Source: Rivibacter subsaxonicus (GTDB taxonomy: Bacteria; Pseudomonadota; Gammaproteobacteria; Burkholderiales; Burkholderiaceae_C). Taken from it: DNA of 64,000 nucleotides. The stretch is taken from NCBI RefSeq assembly GCF_004217215.1, contig NZ_SHKP01000006.1, forward strand, positions 124,001 to 188,000, read 5' to 3'. Of this stretch, positions 1-7,118 are shown piece after piece. The position numbers were made by a program, and so were the translations under genes. Each line of letters starts with the position of its first letter. Position 1 is the stretch's first letter. The notes beneath the pieces were generated by a model. The model was not told where the DNA came from. It worked only from the letters and a program-made list of their open reading frames with translations, and did no database searches.

Positions 1-111
1 CAGCCAGCCCTGCAGGGCCGGGATGCCCTGGTCGGCATAGACGCCGCTGGAGGCGCGGTCGCTGATCGAGACCAGGCCGATGCGCACCGGCTCATGTGTC
101 GGTTCAGTCAT
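1..111 (-). CDS. mog: Molybdopterin adenylyltransferase Mog, N-terminal part (cut by window edge)
   Basis: Only the first 37 residues lie inside the window. They read MTEPTHEPVRIGLVSISDRA followed by SSGVYADQGIPALQGWL. The 'RIGLVSISDRASSGVY' block is the characteristic N-terminus of Mog/MogA, the cytosolic enzyme that adenylates molybdopterin before molybdate insertion. The ATG overlaps the last 8 bases of darP, so the two genes are translationally coupled. A Mo-cofactor gene fits a genome that also encodes a molybdenum hydroxylase (6587-9380). The catalytic residues lie beyond the window, so identification rests on the N-terminal motif alone. Confidence 0.82.
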   Translation of the reverse strand, partial: MTEPTHEPVRIGLVSISDRASSGVYADQGIPALQGWL

Positions 112-742
112 TGATCTCGTCGTCGCGGTTGTCGCGCTCGTGCGACTGTTCTTCTTCGTCGTTCGATTCCGCCTCGAGCACCGCACGCAACCACTGGAAC
201 AGCTCGCGATAGGCGCGCTGCTGGCGCTGCGCAAGGCCGGGCGCGGCGTCCGGTTGCACGTCGCGCCGTGCCGCGCGCAGCAGCTGGCGCAACTGCTGCA
301 CGTCGCTTTGCGGGTACTGGCCGATCCAGCGCGTGATCGCCGAGTCGTTGGCGATGAGGTCGCTGCGCCAGACCTCGACCTGGTGCAGCGCCAGCGCGTT
401 GCGCGCATGGCCGAGCCGGAACGAGGCCACCGCCTCGCGGATCGGCTGCGGGTCGATGCCGCGCATCAGCTTGCCGAGCAGTTGCAGCTGGCGCCGGCGG
501 CCCTCGTGGGTCTTGACGCGGTGCGCGTCGGCAATCACCTCGCGCAGGCGGTCGGAGAGATCGAGGTCGTCGACGCGGTTGGCCGGCAGCTCGAGCAGCG
601 CCTCGCCCAGCTCCTGCAACTCGTGCGACTCGCGCTTGAGCTGGCTCTTGCTCGGGCGGCTGTAGCCGTTCTCGTCGACGCCGTCATCGACTTCGGCGTC
701 GGGTTCTTGTTCAAGCGGGACGGAAGGGCGGCGCGGGCTCAC
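104..742 (-). CDS. darP: Ribosome maturation protein DarP (YjgA, DUF615)
   Basis: This 212-residue protein is the DUF615/YjgA family member, a factor that associates with late 50S ribosomal precursors and helps large-subunit maturation. The family signature is clear: an acidic, disordered N-terminus (about residues 1-30), then 'PSKSQLKRESHELQELGEAL' and a helical body with 'LRQLLRAARRD'. Length is slightly above the roughly 180 residues of E. coli YjgA because of the N-terminal extension. It is transcribed away from pmbA, with 40 bp between the two starts, and overlaps mog downstream by 8 bp. The darP/pmbA divergent pair is a common arrangement in betaproteobacteria. Confidence 0.9.
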   Translation of the reverse strand: MSPRRPSVPLEQEPDAEVDDGVDENGYSRPSKSQLKRESHELQELGEALLELPANRVDDLDLSDRLREVIADAHRVKTHEGRRRQLQLLGKLMRGIDPQPIREAVASFRLGHARNALALHQVEVWRSDLIANDSAITRWIGQYPQSDVQQLRQLLRAARRDVQPDAAPGLAQRQQRAYRELFQWLRAVLEAESNDEEEQSHERDNRDDEIND

Positions 743-782
743 GTTCGGGGTTCGGTTCGTATCGGCCCGATATCATAGGTTC

Positions 783-2150
783 ATGACCCGTCCGTCCTCC
801 GGCTTCGCCCATACCCCCGCCCAATTCCAGGAACTGATCGCCGATGCTCTGGCCGTCGCCAGGCGCCTCGGTGCCAGCGACGCCGCCGCCGAAGTCAGCG
901 AGGGGGCCGGGCTGTCGGTTTCGGTGCGCAAGGGCGAGGTCGAGACGGTCGAGCGCAACCGCGACAAGTCGCTCGGCATCAGCGTCTACCTCGGCCAACG
1001 GCGCGGCAATGCGAGCACCTCCGACTTTTCCAAGGCGGCGATCGAGCAGACCGTGAAGGCGGCCTACGACATCGCCCGCTTCACCGCAGAGGACCCGGCC
1101 GCCGGCCTGCCCGACGAGGCCGACCTCGCCAAGGGCGCCGAGGCCACGCGCGAGCTCGACCTGTTCCACCCCTGGGCCATCGACGCCGATGCCGCGATGC
1201 GCATCGCGCTGCGCTGCGAAGAGGCCGCGCTCTCGCTCGATCGCCGCATCACCAATTCCGAAGGCGCCGGGGTCTCGGCCCAGGCCTCGCATTTCTGGGC
1301 CGGCAGCACGCGCGGCTTCAGCGGCGGCTACGCCAGTTCGCGCCATTCGGTGTCGGTGGCGCCGATCGCCGGCCGCGGCAGGGACATGCAGCGCGACAGC
1401 TGGTACAGCTCGATGCGCTCGGCGGCCGACCTCGCTGCGCCCGAGGCCATCGGCCGCTACGCCGCCGAGCGTGCGCTGGCACGCCTGAAGGCCCGCAAGA
1501 TTGCTACCTGCGAAGTGCCGGTGCTGTTCGAGTCGCCGCTGGCCGCCGGCCTGCTCGGCGCCTACGTGCAGGCCACCAGCGGCGGCGCGCTCTACCGCAA
1601 GGCCAGCTTCCTGCTCGACAGCCTCGGCACCCAGGTGCTGCCGGCCCACATCGACATCCAGGAAGATCCGCACATTCCCAAGGCCAAGGGCAGCGCGCCC
1701 TTCGACGACGAGGGCGTGCGCACCCAGGCGCGCAAGGTGCTCGAGGGTGGCGTCGTACAGAGCTACTTCCTCTCCACCTACTCGGCGCGCAAGCTCGGCC
1801 TGCGCACCACCGGCCATGCCGGCGGCTCGCAGAACCTGGCGCTGACCAGCCGCCAGACGCGACCCGGCGACGATCTCGACGCGATGCTCAAGAAGCTCGG
1901 CCGCGGCCTCTTCGTCACCGAGCTGATGGGCCAGGGCGTGAACTACGTCACCGGCGACTACTCGCGCGGCGCCGCCGGCTACTGGGTCGAGAACGGCGCG
2001 ATCCAGTACCCGGTGCACGAGATCACGATCGCAGGCAACTTGCGCGAGATGTTCATGCAGATGACCGCGGTCGGCGCCGACGTCTACACGCTTGGCAGCA
2101 AGAGCGTCGGTTCGGTGCTCATCGAGCGCATGAAGGTCGCCGGCAGCTAG
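783..2150 (+). CDS. pmbA: Metalloprotease-related protein PmbA/TldE
   Basis: A 455-residue member of the TldD/PmbA (U62) family. PmbA (TldE) is the subunit that lacks the HExxxH zinc site and pairs with TldD to degrade peptides and process modified peptides such as microcins. Recognisable blocks are 'VSVRKGEVETVERNRDKSLG' near residue 50, the 'SVAPIAGRGRDMQRD' region near 195, and the C-terminal 'ELMGQGVNYVTGDYSRGAAG' near 375-395, which is highly conserved in PmbA. Length is typical (about 450). The start is the ATG just after the divergent darP promoter region. The tldD partner is not in this window. Confidence 0.95.
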   Translation: MTRPSSGFAHTPAQFQELIADALAVARRLGASDAAAEVSEGAGLSVSVRKGEVETVERNRDKSLGISVYLGQRRGNASTSDFSKAAIEQTVKAAYDIARFTAEDPAAGLPDEADLAKGAEATRELDLFHPWAIDADAAMRIALRCEEAALSLDRRITNSEGAGVSAQASHFWAGSTRGFSGGYASSRHSVSVAPIAGRGRDMQRDSWYSSMRSAADLAAPEAIGRYAAERALARLKARKIATCEVPVLFESPLAAGLLGAYVQATSGGALYRKASFLLDSLGTQVLPAHIDIQEDPHIPKAKGSAPFDDEGVRTQARKVLEGGVVQSYFLSTYSARKLGLRTTGHAGGSQNLALTSRQTRPGDDLDAMLKKLGRGLFVTELMGQGVNYVTGDYSRGAAGYWVENGAIQYPVHEITIAGNLREMFMQMTAVGADVYTLGSKSVGSVLIERMKVAGS

Positions 2151-2218
2151 GCCCGCGCGGGCCGCTTGTTGCGGCCACTCCCTACGCAATTTCGCCGTGG
2201 GAAAACCCGCAACGGCGG

Positions 2219-2240
2219 CTAGGGACGCGTCCCTAGAATC
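2219..2240 (+). promoter_or_regulatory. Palindromic operator plus -10-like TAGAAT box upstream of dctP
   Basis: The perfect 18-bp palindrome CTAGGGACGCGTCCCTAG (2219-2236) runs directly into AATC, creating CTAGAATC (2233-2240) with a TAGAAT -10-like hexamer. A CTCCCTACGC element lies about 40 bp upstream. The same three elements occur upstream of the dctQM genes at 6032-6078. This looks like a regulator-bound promoter for dctP, about 40 bp before its ATG. The regulator is not known. Confidence 0.5.
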
Positions 2241-2280
2241 TGCGCGGCGTGTCACGCTGTTCCACTGAGGAGACTCATCA

Positions 2281-3363
2281 ATGCAACGTCGTTCGTTTGT
2301 CAGGCATGCCGGTTTGGCCGGGGTGCTCGCTGCCGGTGCCGCACCGGCGGTGGTCAATGCCCAGGCCACGATCCGCTGGCGCCTGGCTTCCAGCTTCCCG
2401 AAATCGCTCGACACCATCTTCGGTGCGGCCGAAGAGTTCTCGCGCCAGGTCAGCGCGCTGACCGGCGGCAAGTTCGTCATCTCGGTGCATGCCGGCGGCG
2501 AGCTGATGCCGGCCTTCGGCGTGCTCGATGGCGTTTCCAACGCCACCGTCGAATGCGCGCACACGGCGCCCTACTACTTCTTCGGCAAGGACCCGACCTA
2601 CGCGCTCGATTGCGCCATTCCCTTCGGCCTCAACAGCCGCCAGATGACGGCCTGGATGTACGAGGGCAATGGCCTCAAGCTGCTGCGTGAGTTCTACGCC
2701 AAGTCCAACATCGTCAACTTCCCGATGGGCAACACCGGTGCCCAGATGGGCGGCTGGTTCCGCAAGCCGATCACGTCGATTGCCGACATGAAGGGCCTGA
2801 AGATGCGCATCGGCGGCTTCGGCGGCAAGGTGCTCGAGCGCGTCGGCGCGGTGCCGCAGAACATCCCCGGCGGCGAGATCTACCAGGCGCTCGAGAAGGG
2901 CACTATCGACGCCGCCGAATGGGTCGGTCCCTACGACGACCTCAAGCTCGGCTTCTTCAAGGTCGCGCCTCACTATCACTACCCCGGCTGGTGGGAAGGT
3001 GGCCCGCAGCTCTCGCTGTACGTCAACAGCAAGGCCTACGAGGGGCTGTCGGCCGAGTACAAGGCGGTCATCGAGAACGCCGCCGCGCTCGCGCATGTCG
3101 ACATGCAGGCCAAGTACGACGGCCGCAACCCGGCCGCGCTGAAGACCCTGGTCGGCTCGGGCACCAAGCTGCATCGCTTCCCGAAGGACGTGATGGACGC
3201 CTCGTTCAAGGCGGCGATGGAGGTCTACGCCGAGCTCAACGCCAGCAACCCGGCCTGGAAGAAGATCTACGAGGACTACTCGAACTTCCGGCGCGACCAG
3301 AACCTCTGGTTCCGCTTCACCGAAGCCGGCTTCGACGACTTCATGCAGCAGCAGAAGCTCTGA
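2281..3363 (+). CDS. TRAP transporter periplasmic substrate-binding protein (DctP family, TakP-like)
   Basis: This 360-residue protein begins with a twin-arginine-like signal (MQRRSFVRHAGLAGVLAAG, cleavage probably after VVNAQA near residue 29). It has the DctP fold landmarks 'WRLASSFPKSLDTIFGAAEE', 'GGEIYQALEKGTIDAAEWVG' and 'YHYPGWWEGGPQLSLYVN'. These match the 2-oxoacid/lactate-binding (TakP-like) and 'mannitol/chloroaromatic' subclass of TRAP binding proteins, which captures organic acids in the periplasm. A GAGGAGA ribosome-binding site precedes the ATG. The gene converges on dctM/dctQ (3478-5948), which supply its membrane parts. The exact substrate cannot be read from sequence. Confidence 0.9.
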   Translation: MQRRSFVRHAGLAGVLAAGAAPAVVNAQATIRWRLASSFPKSLDTIFGAAEEFSRQVSALTGGKFVISVHAGGELMPAFGVLDGVSNATVECAHTAPYYFFGKDPTYALDCAIPFGLNSRQMTAWMYEGNGLKLLREFYAKSNIVNFPMGNTGAQMGGWFRKPITSIADMKGLKMRIGGFGGKVLERVGAVPQNIPGGEIYQALEKGTIDAAEWVGPYDDLKLGFFKVAPHYHYPGWWEGGPQLSLYVNSKAYEGLSAEYKAVIENAAALAHVDMQAKYDGRNPAALKTLVGSGTKLHRFPKDVMDASFKAAMEVYAELNASNPAWKKIYEDYSNFRRDQNLWFRFTEAGFDDFMQQQKL

Positions 3364-3403
3364 GCCCCGCGCCGGGCCCCTGACGGGCCTGGCCGGCAAA
3401 AGC

Positions 3404-3430
3404 AAAAGCCCCGCCGCGGCGGGGCTTTTT
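3404..3430. terminator. Rho-independent terminator between convergent dctP and dctM
   Basis: AAAAGCCCCGCCGCGGCGGGG followed by CTTTTT forms a perfect GC-rich hairpin with an A-tract on one side and a T-tract on the other. It can therefore stop transcription from both directions, dctP (+) and dctM (-). Confidence 0.9.
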
Positions 3431-3477
3431 CATGGGTGCGCGTGGCGGCGTGCCGCAGCACGCCGCTGGCCCGCAGA

Positions 3478-5313
3478 TCAGGGCTTCTTGGCGTCCCGGC
3501 TCATCGACTCGAGCAGGCCCTTCATCGGATCTTCCTTCTCGGCCGAGGCCGGTGCCGCCGGCGCGGTTGCCGGCGCCGAGGCGCCGTCACCGCCCGGTGA
3601 TGGCATGAAGGGGTCGGGCTTCTCGGCCTTGTCGTCCATCTGCAGTTGCTGCAGCGCCTTGTCGGCGTCGATCTGCACCGTCTTCTCGATGCCGCCGGTC
3701 ACCAGCGTCGGCCAGGCGATCACTGCCACGACCATCACCAGCTGCAGGCAGATGAAGGCGATCGAGCCCTTATAGATCTGCGAGGTCTGCACCGCCGGGA
3801 TGGTCTCGCCGGTGACGCGGTCCTTGTAGTCCTTCTTGGCCGCGACGCTGCGCAGGTAGAACAGCGCAAAGCCGAAGGGTGGCGTCAGGAACGAGGTCTG
3901 CAGGTTCATCGCGAGGATCACGCCGAACCAGATCAGCACCATCTCGGGCGGGGTGCCGGGCGGCAGCAGGCCGGGCAGCAGCTTCTCGGCCACCGGCACC
4001 AGGATGGGGATCACGATGAAGGCGATCTCGAAGAAGTCGATGAAGCAGCCGAGGATGAAGACCAGGATGTTGACGACGATCAGGAAGCCCAGCGCGCCGC
4101 CCGGCATCTTGTCGAACAGGTGCTCGACCCAGATGTGGCCGTCGGCGGCATTGAAGGTGAAGCTGAAGATCGTCGAGCCGATCAGGATGAACAGCACGAA
4201 GCACGAGAGCTTGGCCGTGTTGTCCAGCGCCTGCACCAGCAGCGTTCCCTTCAGCCTGCCGCGGCTGATCGCCATGATCAGCGCGCCGAGCGCGCCCATC
4301 GCGCCGCCTTCGGTCGGCGTCGCGATGCCGAGGAAGATCGTGCCGAGCACCAGGAAGATCAGCACCAGCGGCGGGATCAGCACGAAGGTCACGCGCTCGG
4401 CCAGCTTGGACAGCAGGCCGAACTTGAACACGCTGTTGACGATCGCCAGTGCCAGCGCCAGCAGCGAGGCGACCGTCATCGACAGGATGAAGATCTCGTC
4501 GCCCGGCGCCGGCAGCTCGCGCCCGATCAGCGGATTGATGATGCCCTGGTGAATCTTGGACCACGCTATGCCGACCACGGTGCAGATCAGCAGCAGCACC
4601 AGCAGCGAACGGTGGCCGCTGGCGCCGTTGGCCTCGCGGTAGATGCGTGCCTCCTGCGGCAGCGCCGGCACCCAGTGCGGCTTGACAAAGGCGATCACGG
4701 CGATGAAGGCGAGGTAGATGCCGACGAGCATCAGGCCCGGGATCAGCGCGCCGGCGTACATGTCGCCGACCGAGCGGCCGAGCTGGTCGGCCAGCACGAT
4801 CAGCACCAGCGACGGCGGGATCGCCTGCGCCAGCGTGCCGCTGGCGGTGATGGTGCCGGTGGCGATCGTGCGGTTGTAGCCGTAGCGCAGCATGATCGGC
4901 AGCGAGATCAGGCCCATGCTGATCACCGCCGCGGCGACCACGCCGGTGGTGGCGGCGAGCAGCGCGCCGACCAGGATCACCGCGATCGCCAGGCCGCCGC
5001 GCACCGGGCCGAAGACCTGGCCCACCGTCTCGAGCAGGTCCTCGGCCATGCCGGAGCGCTCGAGGATGATGCCCATGAAGGTGAAGAAGGGAATCGCGAG
5101 CAAGGTGTCGTTCTGCATGATGCCGAACACCCGCAGCGGCAGCGCCTGGAACAGGTTGGAGCCGAACATGCCGGCTTCCATGCCGATGAAGCCAAACAGC
5201 AGGCCGGTGGCGGCCAGACCGAAGGCGACCGGGATGCCCGAGAGCAGGAAGAGGAACAGCCCCGCGAACATCAGCGGGACGAAGTTCTGGGCAAGGAACG
5301 AGGCTTCCATCAC
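3478..5313 (-). CDS. TRAP transporter large permease subunit (DctM family, long form)
   Basis: A 611-residue DctM-type permease with about a dozen hydrophobic segments, from 'LMFAGLFLFLLSGIPVAFGL' (residues 14-33) to 'GSIAFICLQLVMVVAVIAWP' near 530. The motif 'AIPPSLVLIVLADQLGRSVG' is typical of DctM. It is longer than usual DctM (about 430) because of an extra internal membrane block and a hydrophilic, Ala/Pro-rich tail (about residues 545-611). This long form is typical of the 'mannitol/chloroaromatic' TRAP subclass that pairs with TakP-like binding proteins. It overlaps dctQ by 4 bp (ATGA), so the two are co-translated. Confidence 0.92.
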   Translation of the reverse strand: MMEASFLAQNFVPLMFAGLFLFLLSGIPVAFGLAATGLLFGFIGMEAGMFGSNLFQALPLRVFGIMQNDTLLAIPFFTFMGIILERSGMAEDLLETVGQVFGPVRGGLAIAVILVGALLAATTGVVAAAVISMGLISLPIMLRYGYNRTIATGTITASGTLAQAIPPSLVLIVLADQLGRSVGDMYAGALIPGLMLVGIYLAFIAVIAFVKPHWVPALPQEARIYREANGASGHRSLLVLLLICTVVGIAWSKIHQGIINPLIGRELPAPGDEIFILSMTVASLLALALAIVNSVFKFGLLSKLAERVTFVLIPPLVLIFLVLGTIFLGIATPTEGGAMGALGALIMAISRGRLKGTLLVQALDNTAKLSCFVLFILIGSTIFSFTFNAADGHIWVEHLFDKMPGGALGFLIVVNILVFILGCFIDFFEIAFIVIPILVPVAEKLLPGLLPPGTPPEMVLIWFGVILAMNLQTSFLTPPFGFALFYLRSVAAKKDYKDRVTGETIPAVQTSQIYKGSIAFICLQLVMVVAVIAWPTLVTGGIEKTVQIDADKALQQLQMDDKAEKPDPFMPSPGGDGASAPATAPAAPASAEKEDPMKGLLESMSRDAKKP

Positions 5314-5948
5314 TTGTCCCCGTTCAGCTTGGCCGCGCGGTCGTGCACCGCGATGGCCTGTTGGTGGCGTTCGGCCTCGGCGGCCAGCTCTTCGGCGAGC
5401 AGTTCTTCATCGGATTTGCCTGACTCGACGCTGATGGGCTCGGGGATGTGGCCCCGCAGGAAGGCGATGCGCTTGATCAGCTCCGAGACCGCCTGCGCCA
5501 GCAGGATCGCGAAGCCCAGCGGCATCAGCAGGTAGGCCGGCCAGCGGATCAGGCCGCCGGCGTTCTGCGACATCTCGCCCGAATGCCAGGCGTTGGTGAA
5601 CAGCGGCCAGCTGAGGTTGATCATGATCAGGCACAGCGGGATCAGGAACACGACGATGCCGAGCGAGTCGATGATCGCGTTGGTGCGCTTGCTGAGCTTG
5701 GACGAGACGAAGTCGATGCGCACGTGCACGTTGCGCAGGAAGGCATAGCCGGCGCCGAGCAGGAACACGGCGGCGAACAGGTACCACTGGATCTCGAGCC
5801 AGGCGTTGGAGCTGATGTTGAATATCTTGCGGATGATGGCGTTGCCGGCGCTGATCAGCACCGCCGCCAGCACGAGCCAGCGGATCAGCTTGCCGATCAG
5901 CTCGTTGAACGAGTCGACCAGCGCGGAAAGTCTCAGAAGGGCGGACAT
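5310..5948 (-). CDS. TRAP transporter small permease subunit (DctQ family)
   Basis: A 212-residue membrane protein with four hydrophobic segments: 'LIRWLVLAAVLISAGNAII', 'WYLFAAVFLLGAGYAFLRN', 'LGIVVFLIPLCLIMINLSW' and 'PAYLLMPLGFAILLAQAVSE'. The segment 'GYAFLRNVHVRIDFVSSKLS' is the DctQ signature. A charged cytoplasmic tail of about 45 residues follows the last segment. It is first in the dctQM pair and reads toward dctP. The upstream region carries the shared promoter element at 6032-6078. Confidence 0.92.
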   Translation of the reverse strand: MSALLRLSALVDSFNELIGKLIRWLVLAAVLISAGNAIIRKIFNISSNAWLEIQWYLFAAVFLLGAGYAFLRNVHVRIDFVSSKLSKRTNAIIDSLGIVVFLIPLCLIMINLSWPLFTNAWHSGEMSQNAGGLIRWPAYLLMPLGFAILLAQAVSELIKRIAFLRGHIPEPISVESGKSDEELLAEELAAEAERHQQAIAVHDRAAKLNGDK

Positions 5949-6031
5949 GGGACGCTTCGCGGTTGGATGGCAGGCGGCGCGCGCAGGGCGGCGCCGAGCC
6001 GATGAAGGCGCGCCAGCGGGCGCGGCGCGAC

Positions 6032-6078
6032 GATTCTAGAAGCGCCCTAGGGGTGCCTCTCTACGCGGCAACCCCTAG
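6032..6078 (-). promoter_or_regulatory. Inverted repeat and TAGAAT promoter box upstream of dctQM
   Basis: Read on the minus strand: CTAGGGGT (6078-6071), 16 bases containing GCGTAGAGAG, ACCCCTAG (6054-6047), 7 bases, then CTAGAATC (6039-6032). The dctP promoter at 2219-2240 shows the same CTAGGG/CCCTAG arms, the same CTAGAATC and a CTCCCTACGC element. The match suggests one regulator controls both halves of the TRAP system. Confidence 0.5.
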
Positions 6079-6090
6079 CGATCTCACCTA

Positions 6091-6112
6091 CAGCCGGAGC
6101 AAGTTCCGGCTG
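6091..6112 (-). terminator. Stem-loop downstream of the ArsR-like gene
   Basis: CAGCCGGA-GCAAGT-TCCGGCTG is a perfect 8-bp stem with a 6-base loop, 28 bp past the regulator's stop codon. There is no T-tract after it on the minus strand, so it is either a weak terminator or part of the neighbouring dctQM control region. Confidence 0.4.
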
Positions 6113-6139
6113 CCGATGCCGGCTTGAGCGTGCGCCCAC

Positions 6140-6448
6140 TCAGTCGCAGCGCTTGAGCTCGGCGACGAAGCGATCAAGCAGCGCGATCGCATCGTCGATC
6201 GCCAGTCCGTAGTGGTTCTCGACCCCGGCCCGGCGCACCCGCACCAGTCCGGCCTGGCGCAGCACCTTGAGATGGTGCGAGATCGCCGGCCGCGACAGCG
6301 GCAGCCGTTCGGTCAGCTGGTTGACGTTGAGTTCGCCATGCTCGGTCAGCAGCAGCAGGATCTGCTGGCGCGCAATCTCGCCAAGCGCCGCAAAGATCGG
6401 CGTGCATGCGGCGAGGGTAAGTCCGAGCTGGGCGGCGGCAATGGTCAT
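6140..6448 (-). CDS. ArsR-family winged-helix transcriptional regulator
   Basis: The chosen ATG gives 102 residues beginning [20 protein letters not shown]; an in-frame upstream ATG (6523) would add 25 residues of unconvincing sequence. The winged helix-turn-helix is clear: '[20 protein letters not shown]', then '[20 protein letters not shown]' and '[16 protein letters not shown]'. This is the ArsR/HTH_20 pattern. No cysteine pair resembling the ArsR metal site is present, so it probably senses something other than arsenite. It is divergent from iorAB (139 bp between starts), which makes it the likely local regulator of that operon. Confidence 0.82.
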   Translation of the reverse strand: MTIAAAQLGLTLAACTPIFAALGEIARQQILLLLTEHGELNVNQLTERLPLSRPAISHHLKVLRQAGLVRVRRAGVENHYGLAIDDAIALLDRFVAELKRCD

Positions 6449-6586
6449 GGGCGATGCATGGCTGACAGGCAAGGCATTCCTCGGCAATGGAACCCATTGA
6501 CACCCGGGGCAGCGACGGTACATTCAGATTATGCGTTCAAACGTGTAAACCAACCGCGACTTTGTCGCCATTTGTTGCCAAGCACC

Positions 6587-7048
6587 ATGCCCACGATCAC
6601 CGTCAATGGCGTCGAACGACGCCTCGATGTCGAGCCCGAGATGCCGCTGCTGTGGGTGCTGCGCGACGAGCTCGGCCTGACCGGCACCAAGTTCGGCTGC
6701 GGCATCGCCGCCTGCGGCGCCTGCACCGTCGACATCGACGGCGTGCCGACCCGCTCCTGCGCGATGCCGGTCGCGGCGGTCGAGGGCAAGTCGGTGCGCA
6801 CTATCGAGGGCGAGCCCGACGCGCTGCTGCAGCGCCTGCAGGCGGCCTGGATCGCGCACCAGGTGCCGCAGTGCGGCTACTGCCAGTCGGGCATGCTGAT
6901 GGCCGCGCGCGCCCTGCTGGCGGGCAACCCCAAGCCCAGCGATGCCGACATCGACGCCGCGATGAGCAACATCTGCCGCTGCGGCACCTACCAGCGCGTG
7001 CGTGCCGCGATCCACGCGGCGTCCCGCGGCGAGGGCGCCAAGGCATGA
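6587..7048 (+). CDS. iorA: Molybdenum hydroxylase small subunit, 2x[2Fe-2S] (isoquinoline 1-oxidoreductase alpha type)
   Basis: A 153-residue xanthine dehydrogenase-family iron-sulfur subunit. The plant-type [2Fe-2S] cluster ligands are in '[19 protein letters not shown]' (residues about 39-57). The second cluster is held by 'QCGYCQSG' near residue 98 and '[10 protein letters not shown]' near 130. It passes electrons from the molybdenum centre of the next gene to an outside acceptor. The start at [20 protein letters not shown] matches the family's N-terminus; an upstream in-frame extension exists but has no family similarity. IorA-like subunits occur with isoquinoline, quinaldine and aldehyde oxidoreductases, so the substrate is open. 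Confidence 0.88.
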   Translation: MPTITVNGVERRLDVEPEMPLLWVLRDELGLTGTKFGCGIAACGACTVDIDGVPTRSCAMPVAAVEGKSVRTIEGEPDALLQRLQAAWIAHQVPQCGYCQSGMLMAARALLAGNPKPSDADIDAAMSNICRCGTYQRVRAAIHAASRGEGAKA

Positions 7049-7118
7049 GCGCCGCCCGGCCGTCCGAAGGGGCGAATTCCCGCTTGGCGGGACCGGCCGC
7101 AGGCCGAAGGGTGGACCA

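Noticed and set aside
711-2564. Long open frame on the minus strand across pmbA
   Set aside because: It is antisense to pmbA and to the start of dctP, both of which have clear family motifs; its translation is Ala/Arg/Gly-rich without any recognisable domain, as expected from GC-rich DNA.
3646-5535. 629-codon open frame on the plus strand across dctM and dctQ
   Set aside because: The translation is dominated by His, Gln, Asp and Arg, the mirror of membrane helices on the other strand; no family and no ribosome-binding site.
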